Source: Barnesiella sp. WM24
GTDB lineage: Bacteria > Bacteroidota > Bacteroidia > Bacteroidales > Muribaculaceae
Direction of reading: 5' to 3'
Assembly: GCF_004570975.1 (NCBI RefSeq)
Contig: NZ_SPPC01000009.1
Coordinates: 62,001-126,000 of the forward strand
DNA: 64,000 nucleotides
Below are positions 25,834 through 33,081 of the stretch, one piece after another. The notes beneath the pieces were generated by a model. It saw only the letters and a list, made by a program, of their open reading frames with translations. It was not told where the DNA came from and made no database searches. The translations under genes were made by a program, and so were the position numbers. Position 1 is the first letter of the stretch; every line of letters starts with the position of its first letter.

Positions 25834-26634
25834 ATGGCAGATATTCAAATTTTCAATAATCCCCACTTCGGTGAAATCCGAACAGTGATAAACGACAACA
25901 ATGAACCGTTGTTTTGTGCCTCAGACGCATGCAAGGCTCTCGGATATGCCAACGGGCGTGACGCTGTTGCAAAACATGTCAGCGAAGATGATGTAGCGAA
26001 ATGTGACATCATAGACAGCCTCGGCAGAACACAGTCAGCGTTATTCGTGAATGAGAGCGGACTCTATTCCCTTATATTTGGGAGCAAATTGGAAAGTGCA
26101 AAGGCTTTCAAGCGTTGGGTAACATCCGAAGTCCTCCCGAGCATCCGTAAGCATGGGGGCTATATAGTAGCCAATGACGATGATACGGCAGACGAAATAA
26201 TGGCAAGAGCGTTGGTTATCGCTCAAAAGACACTCGAACGCCGCAACGAGCGAATCCGTCATCTTGAAGCTGTCAACACAGAGCATGCTAAGGCTATAAG
26301 TGAAATGTCACCAAAGGCAACATACTACAATATAATCCTGCAAAGCCCCTCAACGATTACTGTTACTCAAATTGCGCAGGACTACGGCATGAGCGCAAAA
26401 GCGTTTAACAAATTGCTCAATACGCTTGGCATACAACGCAAGGTTGGTCGTCAGTGGGTGCTTTACAGCGAATATATTTCTAACGGCTATGTTCAGTCTG
26501 CGACCGAGCCAATGAAGAACTCGCACAGTGGACGGAGTTATACATACTCACGCTGGACTCAGAAAGGGCGTATCTTTCTGTATAATGAGCTGAAAAATCG
26601 CGGAGTGTTGCCACTTATAGAGCAGGTGGCTTAG
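25834..26634 (+). CDS. Phage antirepressor-type protein (BRO-N and KilAC domains)
   Basis: A 266-residue protein. The N-terminal BRO domain (about 5-110) shows FGEIRTVINDNNEPLFCASDACKALGYAN and ESGLYSLIFGSKLESAKAFKRWVTSEVLPSIRKHGGY. The C-terminal KilAC DNA-binding domain (about 165-260) shows TVTQIAQDYGMSAKAFNKLL and WTQKGRIFLYNELKNRGVLP. Proteins of this layout act as antirepressors or regulators in temperate phages and mobile elements. It is the clearest phage-derived gene here. It is transcribed behind the terminating structured leader at 25709-25810, which may limit its expression. Confidence 0.9.
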   Translation: MADIQIFNNPHFGEIRTVINDNNEPLFCASDACKALGYANGRDAVAKHVSEDDVAKCDIIDSLGRTQSALFVNESGLYSLIFGSKLESAKAFKRWVTSEVLPSIRKHGGYIVANDDDTADEIMARALVIAQKTLERRNERIRHLEAVNTEHAKAISEMSPKATYYNIILQSPSTITVTQIAQDYGMSAKAFNKLLNTLGIQRKVGRQWVLYSEYISNGYVQSATEPMKNSHSGRSYTYSRWTQKGRIFLYNELKNRGVLPLIEQVA

Positions 26635-26678
26635 GTAGTCATTTTCTTGTAATGCTAATATTTGTTAAAGCGGAAAAA

Positions 26679-26710
26679 TCTGCATAATTCAAAAAGTGTG
26701 TTTAACTTTG
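26679..26710 (+). promoter_or_regulatory. Promoter for the second structured RNA
   Basis: TAACTTTG (26703-26710) is an exact -7 box. TCTG (26679-26682) at 20 bp spacing is one mismatch from the -33 TTTG. Predicted start near 26716. Confidence 0.6.
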
Positions 26711-26714
26711 CACC

Positions 26715-26884
26715 GTCTATCACATACGAGGTGCGGAGTTGAACCGCAAATTTGACCGTTGCGGTATTTTTATACCCTGATGGAAGATATACGGCATTGT
26801 ACCCCCGTGGAAATCTGTAATGGAAATCCAGCCCTCGTAGGTGATAGACAGCGGGAAAGGCAATGCCGCTTTTCTATTGCCTAT
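26715..26884 (+). ncRNA. Pseudoknotted structured RNA with terminator-like 3' hairpin
   Basis: A long-range helix closes the region: GTCTATCAC (26715-26723) and TACGAGG (26725-26731) pair with GTGATAGAC (26841-26849) and CCTCGTA (26833-26839), 16 pairs with a single A/G mismatch. Inside are small hairpins TGCGG/CCGCA and GGTAT/ATACC. The internal CGGCATTG (26792-26799) is a perfect complement of CAATGCCG (26861-26868) beyond the helix, making a pseudoknot. A hairpin AGGCAAT/ATTGCCT (26859-26865 with 26876-26882) competes with that pairing. It could be a free RNA or a switching leader of the small genes downstream. Confidence 0.65.
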
Positions 26885-26908
26885 AATCTTTCATAAATTT
26901 GTCTATCA

Positions 26909-27202
26909 ATGAAAGAAACCTACCCCTATCTGTTCCGTGAGCAATGGGCGAACGACAGGGAAATTCTAATAAGTCGAATAGCTCGCAAGTGTTCCTCTGC
27001 GTTACCTGACAATGGAACGGTGTTAGCTCTTAGGCTTATCTTAAAAGAGAAGCGAGAGCTCGCTAAAAACAGCAAAACCTTCAAGGAATGGGAAAGCCGC
27101 TTCCCCTTTCCCTTAATCAACCGAGACCAATTCATTGCTCTGCTCGCCGACCGTGTTGCCGCCCTCGAAGTCGCCCTTGCGGAGAAAGGAGTGGTGAGAT
27201 GA
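26909..27202 (+). CDS. Small hypothetical protein of the phage-like island
   Basis: A 97-residue basic, helical protein (MKETYPYLFREQWANDREIL; C-terminal FIALLADRVAALEVALAEKGVV). No family recognised. It is the first of four small rightward genes; its TGA overlaps the ATG of the next (ATGA). It sits 25 bp after the structured RNA ends, so the RNA may be its leader. Confidence 0.6.
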   Translation: MKETYPYLFREQWANDREILISRIARKCSSALPDNGTVLALRLILKEKRELAKNSKTFKEWESRFPFPLINRDQFIALLADRVAALEVALAEKGVVR

Positions 27203-27408
27203 AACCCAAATACATCTATGCTATAAACATATTCTGGGTGATGCTTGTACTCGCAGTCTATATCGGTTCTAAAGTCGCCCTGGTAAAAGTTTGCGGATGG
27301 ATATGGGGTGTCCTGTACGCAATCGTAGCGTTCATCGCGGCTGTTACAATCATAGCCGATGACTTGGACAAGAGCAAAACCAAACGACGGAAAGGAGGGA
27401 CACAATGA
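27199..27408 (+). CDS. Small two-span membrane protein
   Basis: A 69-residue protein starting at the ATG at 27199, chosen because it overlaps the previous stop codon as ATGA and follows AAAGGAG. Two hydrophobic segments (IYAINIFWVMLVLAVYIG and IWGVLYAIVAFIAAVTIIA) are followed by a basic tail (SKTKRRKGG). Small size, topology and location would fit a phage accessory or holin-like protein, but this is not established. Confidence 0.6.
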   Translation: MKPKYIYAINIFWVMLVLAVYIGSKVALVKVCGWIWGVLYAIVAFIAAVTIIADDLDKSKTKRRKGGTQ

Positions 27409-27572
27409 AAAAGACCGTGTATGACTTCTCAATCTTCGCCGAGCGCATGAACGAAATATGGGACTTGGCAACCATCAAGAAAACGATACTTGAGGCTGTT
27501 GGCAACATCGCCGTGGCTGTACACGACAAAGACACCGACCGCATGGCAAAAATCCAGTGCGACCTTATGTAG
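27405..27572 (+). CDS. Very small hypothetical protein
   Basis: A 55-residue frame (MKKTVYDFSIFAERMNEIWDL ending KIQCDLM) whose ATG overlaps the previous TGA as ATGA and follows AAAGGAGGG. The overlap and ribosome-binding site support it. No function recognised. Confidence 0.5.
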   Translation: MKKTVYDFSIFAERMNEIWDLATIKKTILEAVGNIAVAVHDKDTDRMAKIQCDLM

Positions 27573-27613
27573 TGCTATGAGTTTTTTTTTGACACTATAA
27601 AGGAGGTGGAGCA

Positions 27614-27772
27614 ATGAACAACATACCTGCCTCCCTCGCCGACGATATAACCACGGCGATTCTCGACCTCAAAAGCATCCGCACCGAAAAGAACCGTGAC
27701 AAGATTGTATGGGCGCAGTATGTGCTGACCGCCTGTGCCGAGCTTACCAAATCGGTAATCGGCAAGAACTAA
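27614..27772 (+). CDS. Very small hypothetical protein
   Basis: A 52-residue frame (MNNIPASLADDITTAILDLKS ending TKSVIGKN) preceded by a strong AAGGAGGTGG. A helical acidic/basic peptide, last of the four small genes and convergent with the helix-turn-helix regulator. No function recognised. Confidence 0.5.
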   Translation: MNNIPASLADDITTAILDLKSIRTEKNRDKIVWAQYVLTACAELTKSVIGKN

Positions 27773-27813
27773 TGAAGCGACCGCCCTCTGGAGAAATCCG
27801 AATGGCTGTTGTT

Positions 27814-28170
27814 TTATTTAGAGTTTAGTTGTTTGATAATCCTATTCAGTGCCTCCACCTGCATCATCGCTCCCTCGTATGCCTGCTTGTAGTCGGCGTT
27901 GAGGTCGCCGCCTCCCTGCAATGTCATCGCTCCCTCGCCGGTGCATATCCACGCGAGGTTGAGCTGTGGGAACGCCTTGATGATGCGTCCGAGCATTTCA
28001 GTGCCGATATTACCCTTGCCGGTGTGCATATTGTTGGATATGTATTTCGGCGAGAGGCTGCATATCCGCTCGAAGTCGTATTCACTCTTGCAGAGTCCCT
28101 GACCCTGCGCCCATTTGACAAACTCCCGGAGGCGTTGGATGGGGGTGGGATTGTTTTCTTTCAGTTCCAT
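27814..28170 (-). CDS. Phage-type helix-turn-helix transcriptional regulator
   Basis: A 118-residue protein. The N-terminal region (about 10-75) has the look of a CI/XRE-like helix-turn-helix: REFVKWAQGQGLCKSEYDFERICSLSPKYISNNMHTGKGNIG, then IKAFPQLNLAWICTGEGAM, a phrase typical of Bacteroidota phage repressors. The C-terminal 35 residues form a Gln/Ala-rich helix, probably for oligomerisation. It is convergent with the small-gene cluster. A palindrome 12 bp upstream of the ATG could be its own operator. Confidence 0.78.
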   Translation of the reverse strand: MELKENNPTPIQRLREFVKWAQGQGLCKSEYDFERICSLSPKYISNNMHTGKGNIGTEMLGRIIKAFPQLNLAWICTGEGAMTLQGGGDLNADYKQAYEGAMMQVEALNRIIKQLNSK

Positions 28171-28181
28171 TGGGGTTAGTC

Positions 28182-28198
28182 TTTTAGCAATTCTAAAA
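28182..28198. promoter_or_regulatory. Palindrome in front of the repressor, possible operator
   Basis: TTTTAG-CAATT-CTAAAA: perfect 6-bp arms with a 5-bp spacer, 12 bp before the regulator's ATG. Position suggests autoregulation; binding is not shown. Confidence 0.4.
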
Positions 28199-28377
28199 AG
28201 AGGTTGTTGAACCGGTTAGCGACCCGTCAGCGTTCGCCCGAGAAGGTATTATGCAGAATGATAGTTTTGCCATAATAAATGTTAAATTTTGATGTGCATG
28301 GATTACGCACGGATTTTGTCGCAAATTTGGGCAAAAATCTTCAATCTGGCAACGGTTTTCTCGATATTATAAAACAT

Positions 28378-28418
28378 AAGTTGAAAATCAATCGACTTAA
28401 TCAACTGATTTTCAACTT
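28378..28418 (-). terminator. Hairpin downstream of tRNA-Thr, probable terminator
   Basis: A perfect 13-bp stem (AAGTTGAAAATCA / TGATTTTCAACTT) with a 15-nt loop, 11 nt after the tRNA 3' end on the minus strand, followed by ATGTTTTATAA. It may also mark the junction with the island. Confidence 0.6.
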
Positions 28419-28428
28419 GTTCTATTTG

Positions 28429-28501
28429 AGCCACAAAGGGGGCTCGAACCCCTGACCTTTTCGTTACGAATGAAATGCTCTACCGACTGAGCTATTGTGG
28501 C
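28429..28501 (-). tRNA. tRNA-Thr (anticodon CGT)
   Basis: The minus strand folds as a cloverleaf: acceptor GCCACAA/TTGTGGC (28495-28501 with 28430-28436), D arm GCTC...GAGC, anticodon loop TTCGTAA with anticodon CGT, and T arm AGGGG-TTCGAGC-CCCCT. The anticodon stem has one A/C mismatch next to the loop. CCA is not encoded. Its 3' end faces the phage-like island, the usual geometry for tRNA-integrated elements. Confidence 0.92.
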
Positions 28502-28540
28502 TGATTTGCGAGTGCAAAGATACAAAATATTTTGTGAATA

Positions 28541-29914
28541 CTACATCGTCTGTCGGCTAAAAGTGAGCTTGATTTTTGCTTTTTCAAGATCCAGTTTTGC
28601 CATTGCGGGGGTGTTCACGTAGGGGACAATCGCCATGATTACCGTCTCCTGTGTATAGCCTGACTGCGATACTTCCGTAACGGGGGTGACTGCCGTAAGC
28701 ACAAACTCGCCGTCGCTGTCTTCTATGGTTTCCTTTTCATACATGTCAAGGAAATACTGTCTCATGTAGTTGAATACATAAGAGTTTGTCGTTGAATTGT
28801 AGGTCGCGTAGAAAGACGTGCGGTTATTATACAGCTGTTGGTCGGCAAAGAAATCATCTTTTTCATCTTTCTTTACGAGAAGCAGATTGGCGGGAGGATT
28901 GATGCCGTAGTCATTGGTGATGACCGATGCGGGTATCTCAAGTGTCATCGAGTTGACGACACTGTAGCTGTTGGTGTTTGAGTGATATTTTTTTATGATG
29001 TCTTTTATCGGGATAGTGATTTCTGTGTCATAGCCGATAGGAGCCGCGACGACGGGGGCTGTCGCGGCGAGGGTCTGCAGCTCGTCGCTCACCTGAAGGT
29101 GCATGTTGTTGTTGTTTATCACCTCAGGGGTGACAGCAAGAAACGGATTGGACAGGTTGAAGACTGTGTCCTTTGTCTCGAGGGTCACTGTTTTGCGATA
29201 GTACATTGACACCAATGAGGCGTAGAATCGCATGAGACGTCCGGAGCCGAAACTGTTCTTTATATATAGTCCGGGAAACCATTTTGCAAAACGCTCCGGG
29301 TCGCTGAACAGTGACGGGTCTTGCTTGTATTTGGTGTAAAATTCACGTGCAAGCTCAACCGGAAGGTCTATCTCGACTATACGTATGGTGTCGGGCAGAC
29401 CGATTGTGTCTCTGCGGCTGTCAGACAGGCCAAGCACTGACGCTGAGTAAACCGTAGAGGCAAGCTTCTCGCCTTTTGTATAATATGTGTCAGGGTCGAA
29501 GTTGCTGTATATGGGGGAGGGCAGGTCTTTTGTCACGCGATATACGTCAAGACCCATAGGCACTAACGAGTCGCCGATCATCGCGCTTTTCTGCATGTAA
29601 AGGAACATTTTCAGAGAGTCGATGTCGTTGACCGTCACGCCGGTGGTATCGATGGCGTTTGCCGGCATCATTTGTGAAATGAAGTCGCTTGACAGTTTGC
29701 CGAATCCCTTGGCGTCGATGACTCCAAGCAGCTGGTTGTCGGTTCTTGCCTGGATTACCGGATTCAGCACAGAAGAGCCTGTCACTGTAAAGGAGGAGTC
29801 GATAAGGACTTCTACCTTGTCTTGGATGACTGATGATCCTATTGTGCCGTTTTCCTCACAAGAGAAAAGGGTCGCGCCAATGAGCGCGGCAGGAATCAAT
29901 CTGTATAGTCTCAT
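28541..29914 (-). CDS. DUF4270 family lipoprotein
   Basis: A 457-residue predicted lipoprotein with lipobox at Cys19 (GATLFSC) followed by EENGTIGSSVIQDKVEVLIDSSF, the characteristic N-terminus of DUF4270. The family is abundant in Bacteroidota and has no established function; members are probably outer-membrane or surface lipoproteins. The body is rich in beta-strand-like segments and has no catalytic motif. It follows the glycogen synthase-like gene by 27 bp and ends close to tRNA-Thr. Confidence 0.85.
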   Translation of the reverse strand: MRLYRLIPAALIGATLFSCEENGTIGSSVIQDKVEVLIDSSFTVTGSSVLNPVIQARTDNQLLGVIDAKGFGKLSSDFISQMMPANAIDTTGVTVNDIDSLKMFLYMQKSAMIGDSLVPMGLDVYRVTKDLPSPIYSNFDPDTYYTKGEKLASTVYSASVLGLSDSRRDTIGLPDTIRIVEIDLPVELAREFYTKYKQDPSLFSDPERFAKWFPGLYIKNSFGSGRLMRFYASLVSMYYRKTVTLETKDTVFNLSNPFLAVTPEVINNNNMHLQVSDELQTLAATAPVVAAPIGYDTEITIPIKDIIKKYHSNTNSYSVVNSMTLEIPASVITNDYGINPPANLLLVKKDEKDDFFADQQLYNNRTSFYATYNSTTNSYVFNYMRQYFLDMYEKETIEDSDGEFVLTAVTPVTEVSQSGYTQETVIMAIVPYVNTPAMAKLDLEKAKIKLTFSRQTM

Positions 29915-29941
29915 TATTGAATATGCAGTAAGTGAATGTTT

Positions 29942-30751
29942 TTATAATTGAGCATAGAACTCGGCATACTTGTCGACGTAGCCTTCTTCTCCCGGATAAG
30001 GAAGAAATTTCTTGCCTGATTTTTCAATATATTCCTTCAATTCGGGGTCGATCTCAGGCGACGCCTGTATTATTCCGTCGGAATAGTCTATGGCAAGCTT
30101 GTTAAGCGCTTTCCAGTCTACAGGATTGCCGGCTATAGAGGCAAGGTCTTTGTCGCTGAATCCTTCAAGCTTCAGCTTTTCCATCATTCTCTCGTCGAGG
30201 GTGCCTTCAAATTTGTCGTCAAACAACGAATATACCACCTTGGCGTTCTGGAATGCCGGGTCTTCCACATATATCTTCTTCAGATAAATCGGGGCAAGTG
30301 CCGACACCCATCCGGAGCAATGTACCAATGTGGGGTCCCAGCGAAGTTTTTTCACTGTTTCGGCTACACCGCGCACATAAAACATTATGCGTTCGTCATT
30401 GTCTTCAGGCGACAGGCGAGTCTCAAGATCCTTTGCTGTCTGTCCTCGTAGAAAATAGTCTTCATTGTCAATGAAGTAGACTTGCATCCTCGCCGGTTGC
30501 AATGTGGCTACCTTTATTATCAGAGGGTGGTCAGAGTCATCAATCACGATGTTTAAGCCTGAGAGGCGTATTACTTCATGGAGCTGGTTGCGGCGCTCTT
30601 TGATACAGCCATATTTTGGCATAAAAGTGCGCACTTCATTGCCTTTTTCCTGAATGCCCTGTGGCAGTTTTTGGCTAAGTTCAGCCATCGGGCTATCGGG
30701 TAGATAGGGGGTGATTTCCTGGGAAATGTAAAGAACCTTGTTGGTTTCCAT
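29942..30751 (-). CDS. Short glycogen/starch synthase-like protein (GT5 N-terminal domain only)
   Basis: A 269-residue protein resembling only the N-terminal Rossmann domain of GT5 glycogen synthases: KVLYISQEITPYLPDSPMAELSQKLPQGIQEKGNEVRTFMPKYG and VHCSGWVSALAPIYLKKIY. The C-terminal ADP-glucose-binding domain is absent, so normal catalysis alone is unlikely. Such short forms recur in Bacteroidota as I recall. The ATG at 30751 was preferred to one at 30814 because a consensus -7 box at 30781-30788 lies between them and because METNKVLYISQE fits the family start. Confidence 0.78.
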   Translation of the reverse strand: METNKVLYISQEITPYLPDSPMAELSQKLPQGIQEKGNEVRTFMPKYGCIKERRNQLHEVIRLSGLNIVIDDSDHPLIIKVATLQPARMQVYFIDNEDYFLRGQTAKDLETRLSPEDNDERIMFYVRGVAETVKKLRWDPTLVHCSGWVSALAPIYLKKIYVEDPAFQNAKVVYSLFDDKFEGTLDERMMEKLKLEGFSDKDLASIAGNPVDWKALNKLAIDYSDGIIQASPEIDPELKEYIEKSGKKFLPYPGEEGYVDKYAEFYAQL

Positions 30752-30780
30752 CAAATTGATAATTGAATATATAATATCTG

Positions 30781-30788
30781 CAAAGATA
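30781..30788 (-). promoter_or_regulatory. -7 box that fixes the start of the glycogen synthase-like gene
   Basis: Minus-strand TATCTTTG matches TAnnTTTG. The predicted start (about 30774) is downstream of the longer ATG at 30814, excluding that start. Confidence 0.55.
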
Positions 30789-30853
30789 CGAAAAAATTCC
30801 GATATAAGCCTCATTGCTGAGCCATTTATATATTTTTGCGACTATTTAGTTGC

Positions 30854-30936
30854 AAATCATGCAGAATGTCAGTGCCGTCGGTTGAGATTGCGTGACCGAT
30901 TTAAGACCCCGTTAACAAATATTGGGGAACGGGGTC
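30854..30936 (-). repeat. Two-hairpin gene-end repeat, copy 1 (after the HAD gene)
   Basis: The conserved palindrome 30905-30936 has 9-bp arms (GACCCCGTT / AACGGGGTC) around an AT-rich core containing AATATTTGTT, and abuts the HAD gene stop codon. Two bases away lies a 49-nt imperfect hairpin (30854-30902; AAATC/GATTT ends, CCG/CGG at the tip, exactly centred). The same layout recurs at 60874-60988 and 61580-61696. Confidence 0.65.
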
Positions 30937-31722
30937 CTATATCAGGTTCAGCTTTGCGAGAGCCTTGGCGATGCCGTCATTGTCGACTGTGTCAGTGACC
31001 ATCCGGGCGTGGGATTTTACTTCGTCGGTGGCATTTCCCATCGCAACGCCGATTGCGGCTTTTTCAAGCATCGGCACGTCATTGCCTCCATCGCCAAAAG
31101 CGACAGATGCCTCATGGGGCATTCCGATGCTGTCCATTATGATTTCGATTCCATGGGCTTTCGTGTTGCCTTTTGCCGTGATGTCGACGAAAGTCGGATA
31201 CCACCGGTTAAACTCGCTTCCCGGCATTTGTGCCGCCACTTCCCGCTCAATCTCTTCGGTGATGAACACGGTCATCTGGTATATCTCTTTGTCGATTACG
31301 TCTTTAAAGTCGGAGTGGGGGATGTGTTCGACATGAAGAAACTCGTTGAATATCTTGTGAACTTCTTCGGTCGGTTGCACGACTTTCATTTCCGTTTCGG
31401 TTACGAATATGCACGCATATCCTTTCTCTTCGCATATGGCGGCAAGGCGTTTTACCTCTTCTTGCGGTATCGCGCTCTTATATAGGATATTGTCGCCAAT
31501 GAAGCAGTAGGCTCCGTTCATCGTGATATATCCGTCGATGATGTCGCTCTCCTGAAGCGGCTTCAGGTTGTTGATTATTATATAAGGTCGTCCGGTCGAG
31601 ATGAAAATCTTGTTGCCGTTGTCATGAGCCTTTCGCAGTGCCTCGACTGCCGATGCCGGTATCTCATGGGTCTTGAAGCTTACAAGGGTTCCGTCGATAT
31701 CAAAAAATAAAGCTTTCTTCAT
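30937..31722 (-). CDS. HAD-superfamily phosphatase (Cof-type, subclass IIB)
   Basis: A 261-residue hydrolase. Motif I is FFDIDGTLVSFK (nucleophile Asp), motif II is in FISTGRP, and the late motifs are AHGIEII and AFGDGGNDVPMLEKA. A cap domain lies in the middle, as in Cof/YidA sugar-phosphate phosphatases. Substrate unknown. Its stop codon directly abuts the conserved palindrome of a dispersed repeat. Confidence 0.9.
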   Translation of the reverse strand: MKKALFFDIDGTLVSFKTHEIPASAVEALRKAHDNGNKIFISTGRPYIIINNLKPLQESDIIDGYITMNGAYCFIGDNILYKSAIPQEEVKRLAAICEEKGYACIFVTETEMKVVQPTEEVHKIFNEFLHVEHIPHSDFKDVIDKEIYQMTVFITEEIEREVAAQMPGSEFNRWYPTFVDITAKGNTKAHGIEIIMDSIGMPHEASVAFGDGGNDVPMLEKAAIGVAMGNATDEVKSHARMVTDTVDNDGIAKALAKLNLI

Positions 31723-31797
31723 TATGGTAAATGCTCTTGTTTACAAAGACAAAGTTAGTCGTTTATTCTCTAATATTACAAAAATACGCTTTCCAAG

Positions 31798-31828
31798 TTC
31801 GGTTTTCTCTGAATTTGGAGTATCTTTG
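31798..31828 (+). promoter_or_regulatory. Promoter of the mazG operon
   Basis: TATCTTTG (31821-31828) is an exact -7 box; TTCG (31798-31801) at 19 bp is one mismatch from -33. Confidence 0.58.
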
Positions 31829-31847
31829 CATTAGATAAAATGATGTT

Positions 31848-32648
31848 ATGAAACATTCCCGTCAAGAAAAATTAGAAGCTCTCGGCAAGGTGATCGATAC
31901 CCTTGACATCTTGCGTGTAGAGTGTCCGTGGGACCGTAAGCAGACCAATGAATCTCTGCGTCCTAATACCATCGAGGAGGTATATGAATTATGTGAGGCA
32001 CTGATAAATAACGATAGCCCCAATATCGCCAAAGAGCTTGGCGACGTGTTACTGCATATACTGTTTTATTCTAAAATCGGAGAGGAAAAAGGTGATTTTG
32101 ACATCGCCGATGTCGCGGGACGTCTTAATGACAAGCTTATATTCCGTCACCCTCATGTGTTTGGCGATGTCAGCGTCAGCAATGCCCATGATGTCGAGCT
32201 CAATTGGGAGCAGATTAAGCTAAAGGAGAAAGATGGCAACAAGACTGTGTTAAGCGGAGTGCCTGTCTCGCTCCCCGCGATGATAAAAGCCGACAGGATT
32301 CAGGAAAAGGCTTCAAATGTAGGATTTGATTGGGAAGAGCGTGAGCAGGTGTGGGAAAAGGTAAAGGAAGAACTCTCGGAATTGGACAAAGAGGTTGAGT
32401 CGCTCGACCACGACCGGATGGAGGAGGAGTTTGGCGACCTTTTCTTCAGTCTTATCAATGCAGCCCGCCTGTATCATATAAATCCTGAAAATGCGCTTGA
32501 AAAGACCAATCGTAAGTTTATCTCCCGGTTTAATTATGTGGAGGCGAAGTCCAAGGAGCAAGGGCGATCGTTGAAAGAGATGACTCTTGAAGAGATGGAT
32601 GAACTTTGGAATGAGGCTAAACAAATAGAGAGGGGGACACAGTCATGA
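31848..32648 (+). CDS. mazG: Nucleoside triphosphate pyrophosphohydrolase MazG
   Basis: A 266-residue protein with two MazG repeats: an N-terminal one with CPWDRKQTNESLRPNTIEEVYELCEAL and KELGDVLLHILFY (metal-binding Glu/Asp), and a C-terminal one with EEREQVWEKVKEELSELDKE and EEEFGDLFFSLINAARLY. It hydrolyses NTPs/dNTPs to monophosphates, cleaning nucleotide pools. It leads a tight operon; its TGA overlaps the ATG of the next gene. Confidence 0.93.
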   Translation: MKHSRQEKLEALGKVIDTLDILRVECPWDRKQTNESLRPNTIEEVYELCEALINNDSPNIAKELGDVLLHILFYSKIGEEKGDFDIADVAGRLNDKLIFRHPHVFGDVSVSNAHDVELNWEQIKLKEKDGNKTVLSGVPVSLPAMIKADRIQEKASNVGFDWEEREQVWEKVKEELSELDKEVESLDHDRMEEEFGDLFFSLINAARLYHINPENALEKTNRKFISRFNYVEAKSKEQGRSLKEMTLEEMDELWNEAKQIERGTQS

Positions 32649-33067
32649 TTTTTAAAAATAGTAACATGCGGGCGTGGATATTTGTAATCTCGATTGCATT
32701 TCTTGTGATTGCTGTTTTTGCCGCGCAGGCGCGCACTGAGCGTAACTATCGTCTTTCGGCGGCAAAGCATCTTACTTTGACGGTTGACAGCATAAGCTAC
32801 CGACAGGCTTTGACGCGTGTGTATGGCAAATTTGTCGGCGTGCCTCACACATCACAGAAACTCCACGGTATAACTGTCGAGTATAAAGGGAAGAGCTATA
32901 AGGCTAATGATATAGACGGCGTGGATTTTGACCGTTGGTTTCAGTGGGAGGATGACGGTGTCATCCCGGTAGAGATTGATTTTCCGCGCACTCCGGTGCT
33001 GGATGGCGCTACAATGGTTATCTCGACAGAAAAGGGGGTTGACCGTTGTTCATTGACTAAACATTAA
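32645..33067 (+). CDS. Conserved hypothetical membrane-anchored protein
   Basis: A 140-residue protein with an N-terminal transmembrane or signal segment (about 9-28; AWIFVISIAFLVIAVFA) and a soluble domain including LTLTVDSISYRQALTRVYGKFVGVPHTSQKLHGI and RWFQWEDDGVIPVEIDFP. It overlaps mazG by 4 bp and is followed 14 bp later by topB. I recognise no characterised family. Confidence 0.7.
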   Translation: MIFKNSNMRAWIFVISIAFLVIAVFAAQARTERNYRLSAAKHLTLTVDSISYRQALTRVYGKFVGVPHTSQKLHGITVEYKGKSYKANDIDGVDFDRWFQWEDDGVIPVEIDFPRTPVLDGATMVISTEKGVDRCSLTKH

Positions 33068-33081
33068 AACCGGCGCCTGTC

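Noticed and set aside
26655-26671. Fourth copy of the gene-end repeat after the KilAC gene
   Set aside because: Only the 12-nt AT-rich core AATATTTGTTAA is shared; the GACCCC/GGGGTC arms are missing.
26715-26884. 6S RNA, tmRNA or a known riboswitch
   Set aside because: The long closing helix is reminiscent, but none of the family-specific sequences were recognised, and the phage-like setting argues against housekeeping RNAs.
30752-30814. Upstream ATG extending the glycogen synthase-like protein by 21 residues
   Set aside because: A consensus -7 box (30781-30788) lies inside the extension, so the mRNA would start after that ATG.
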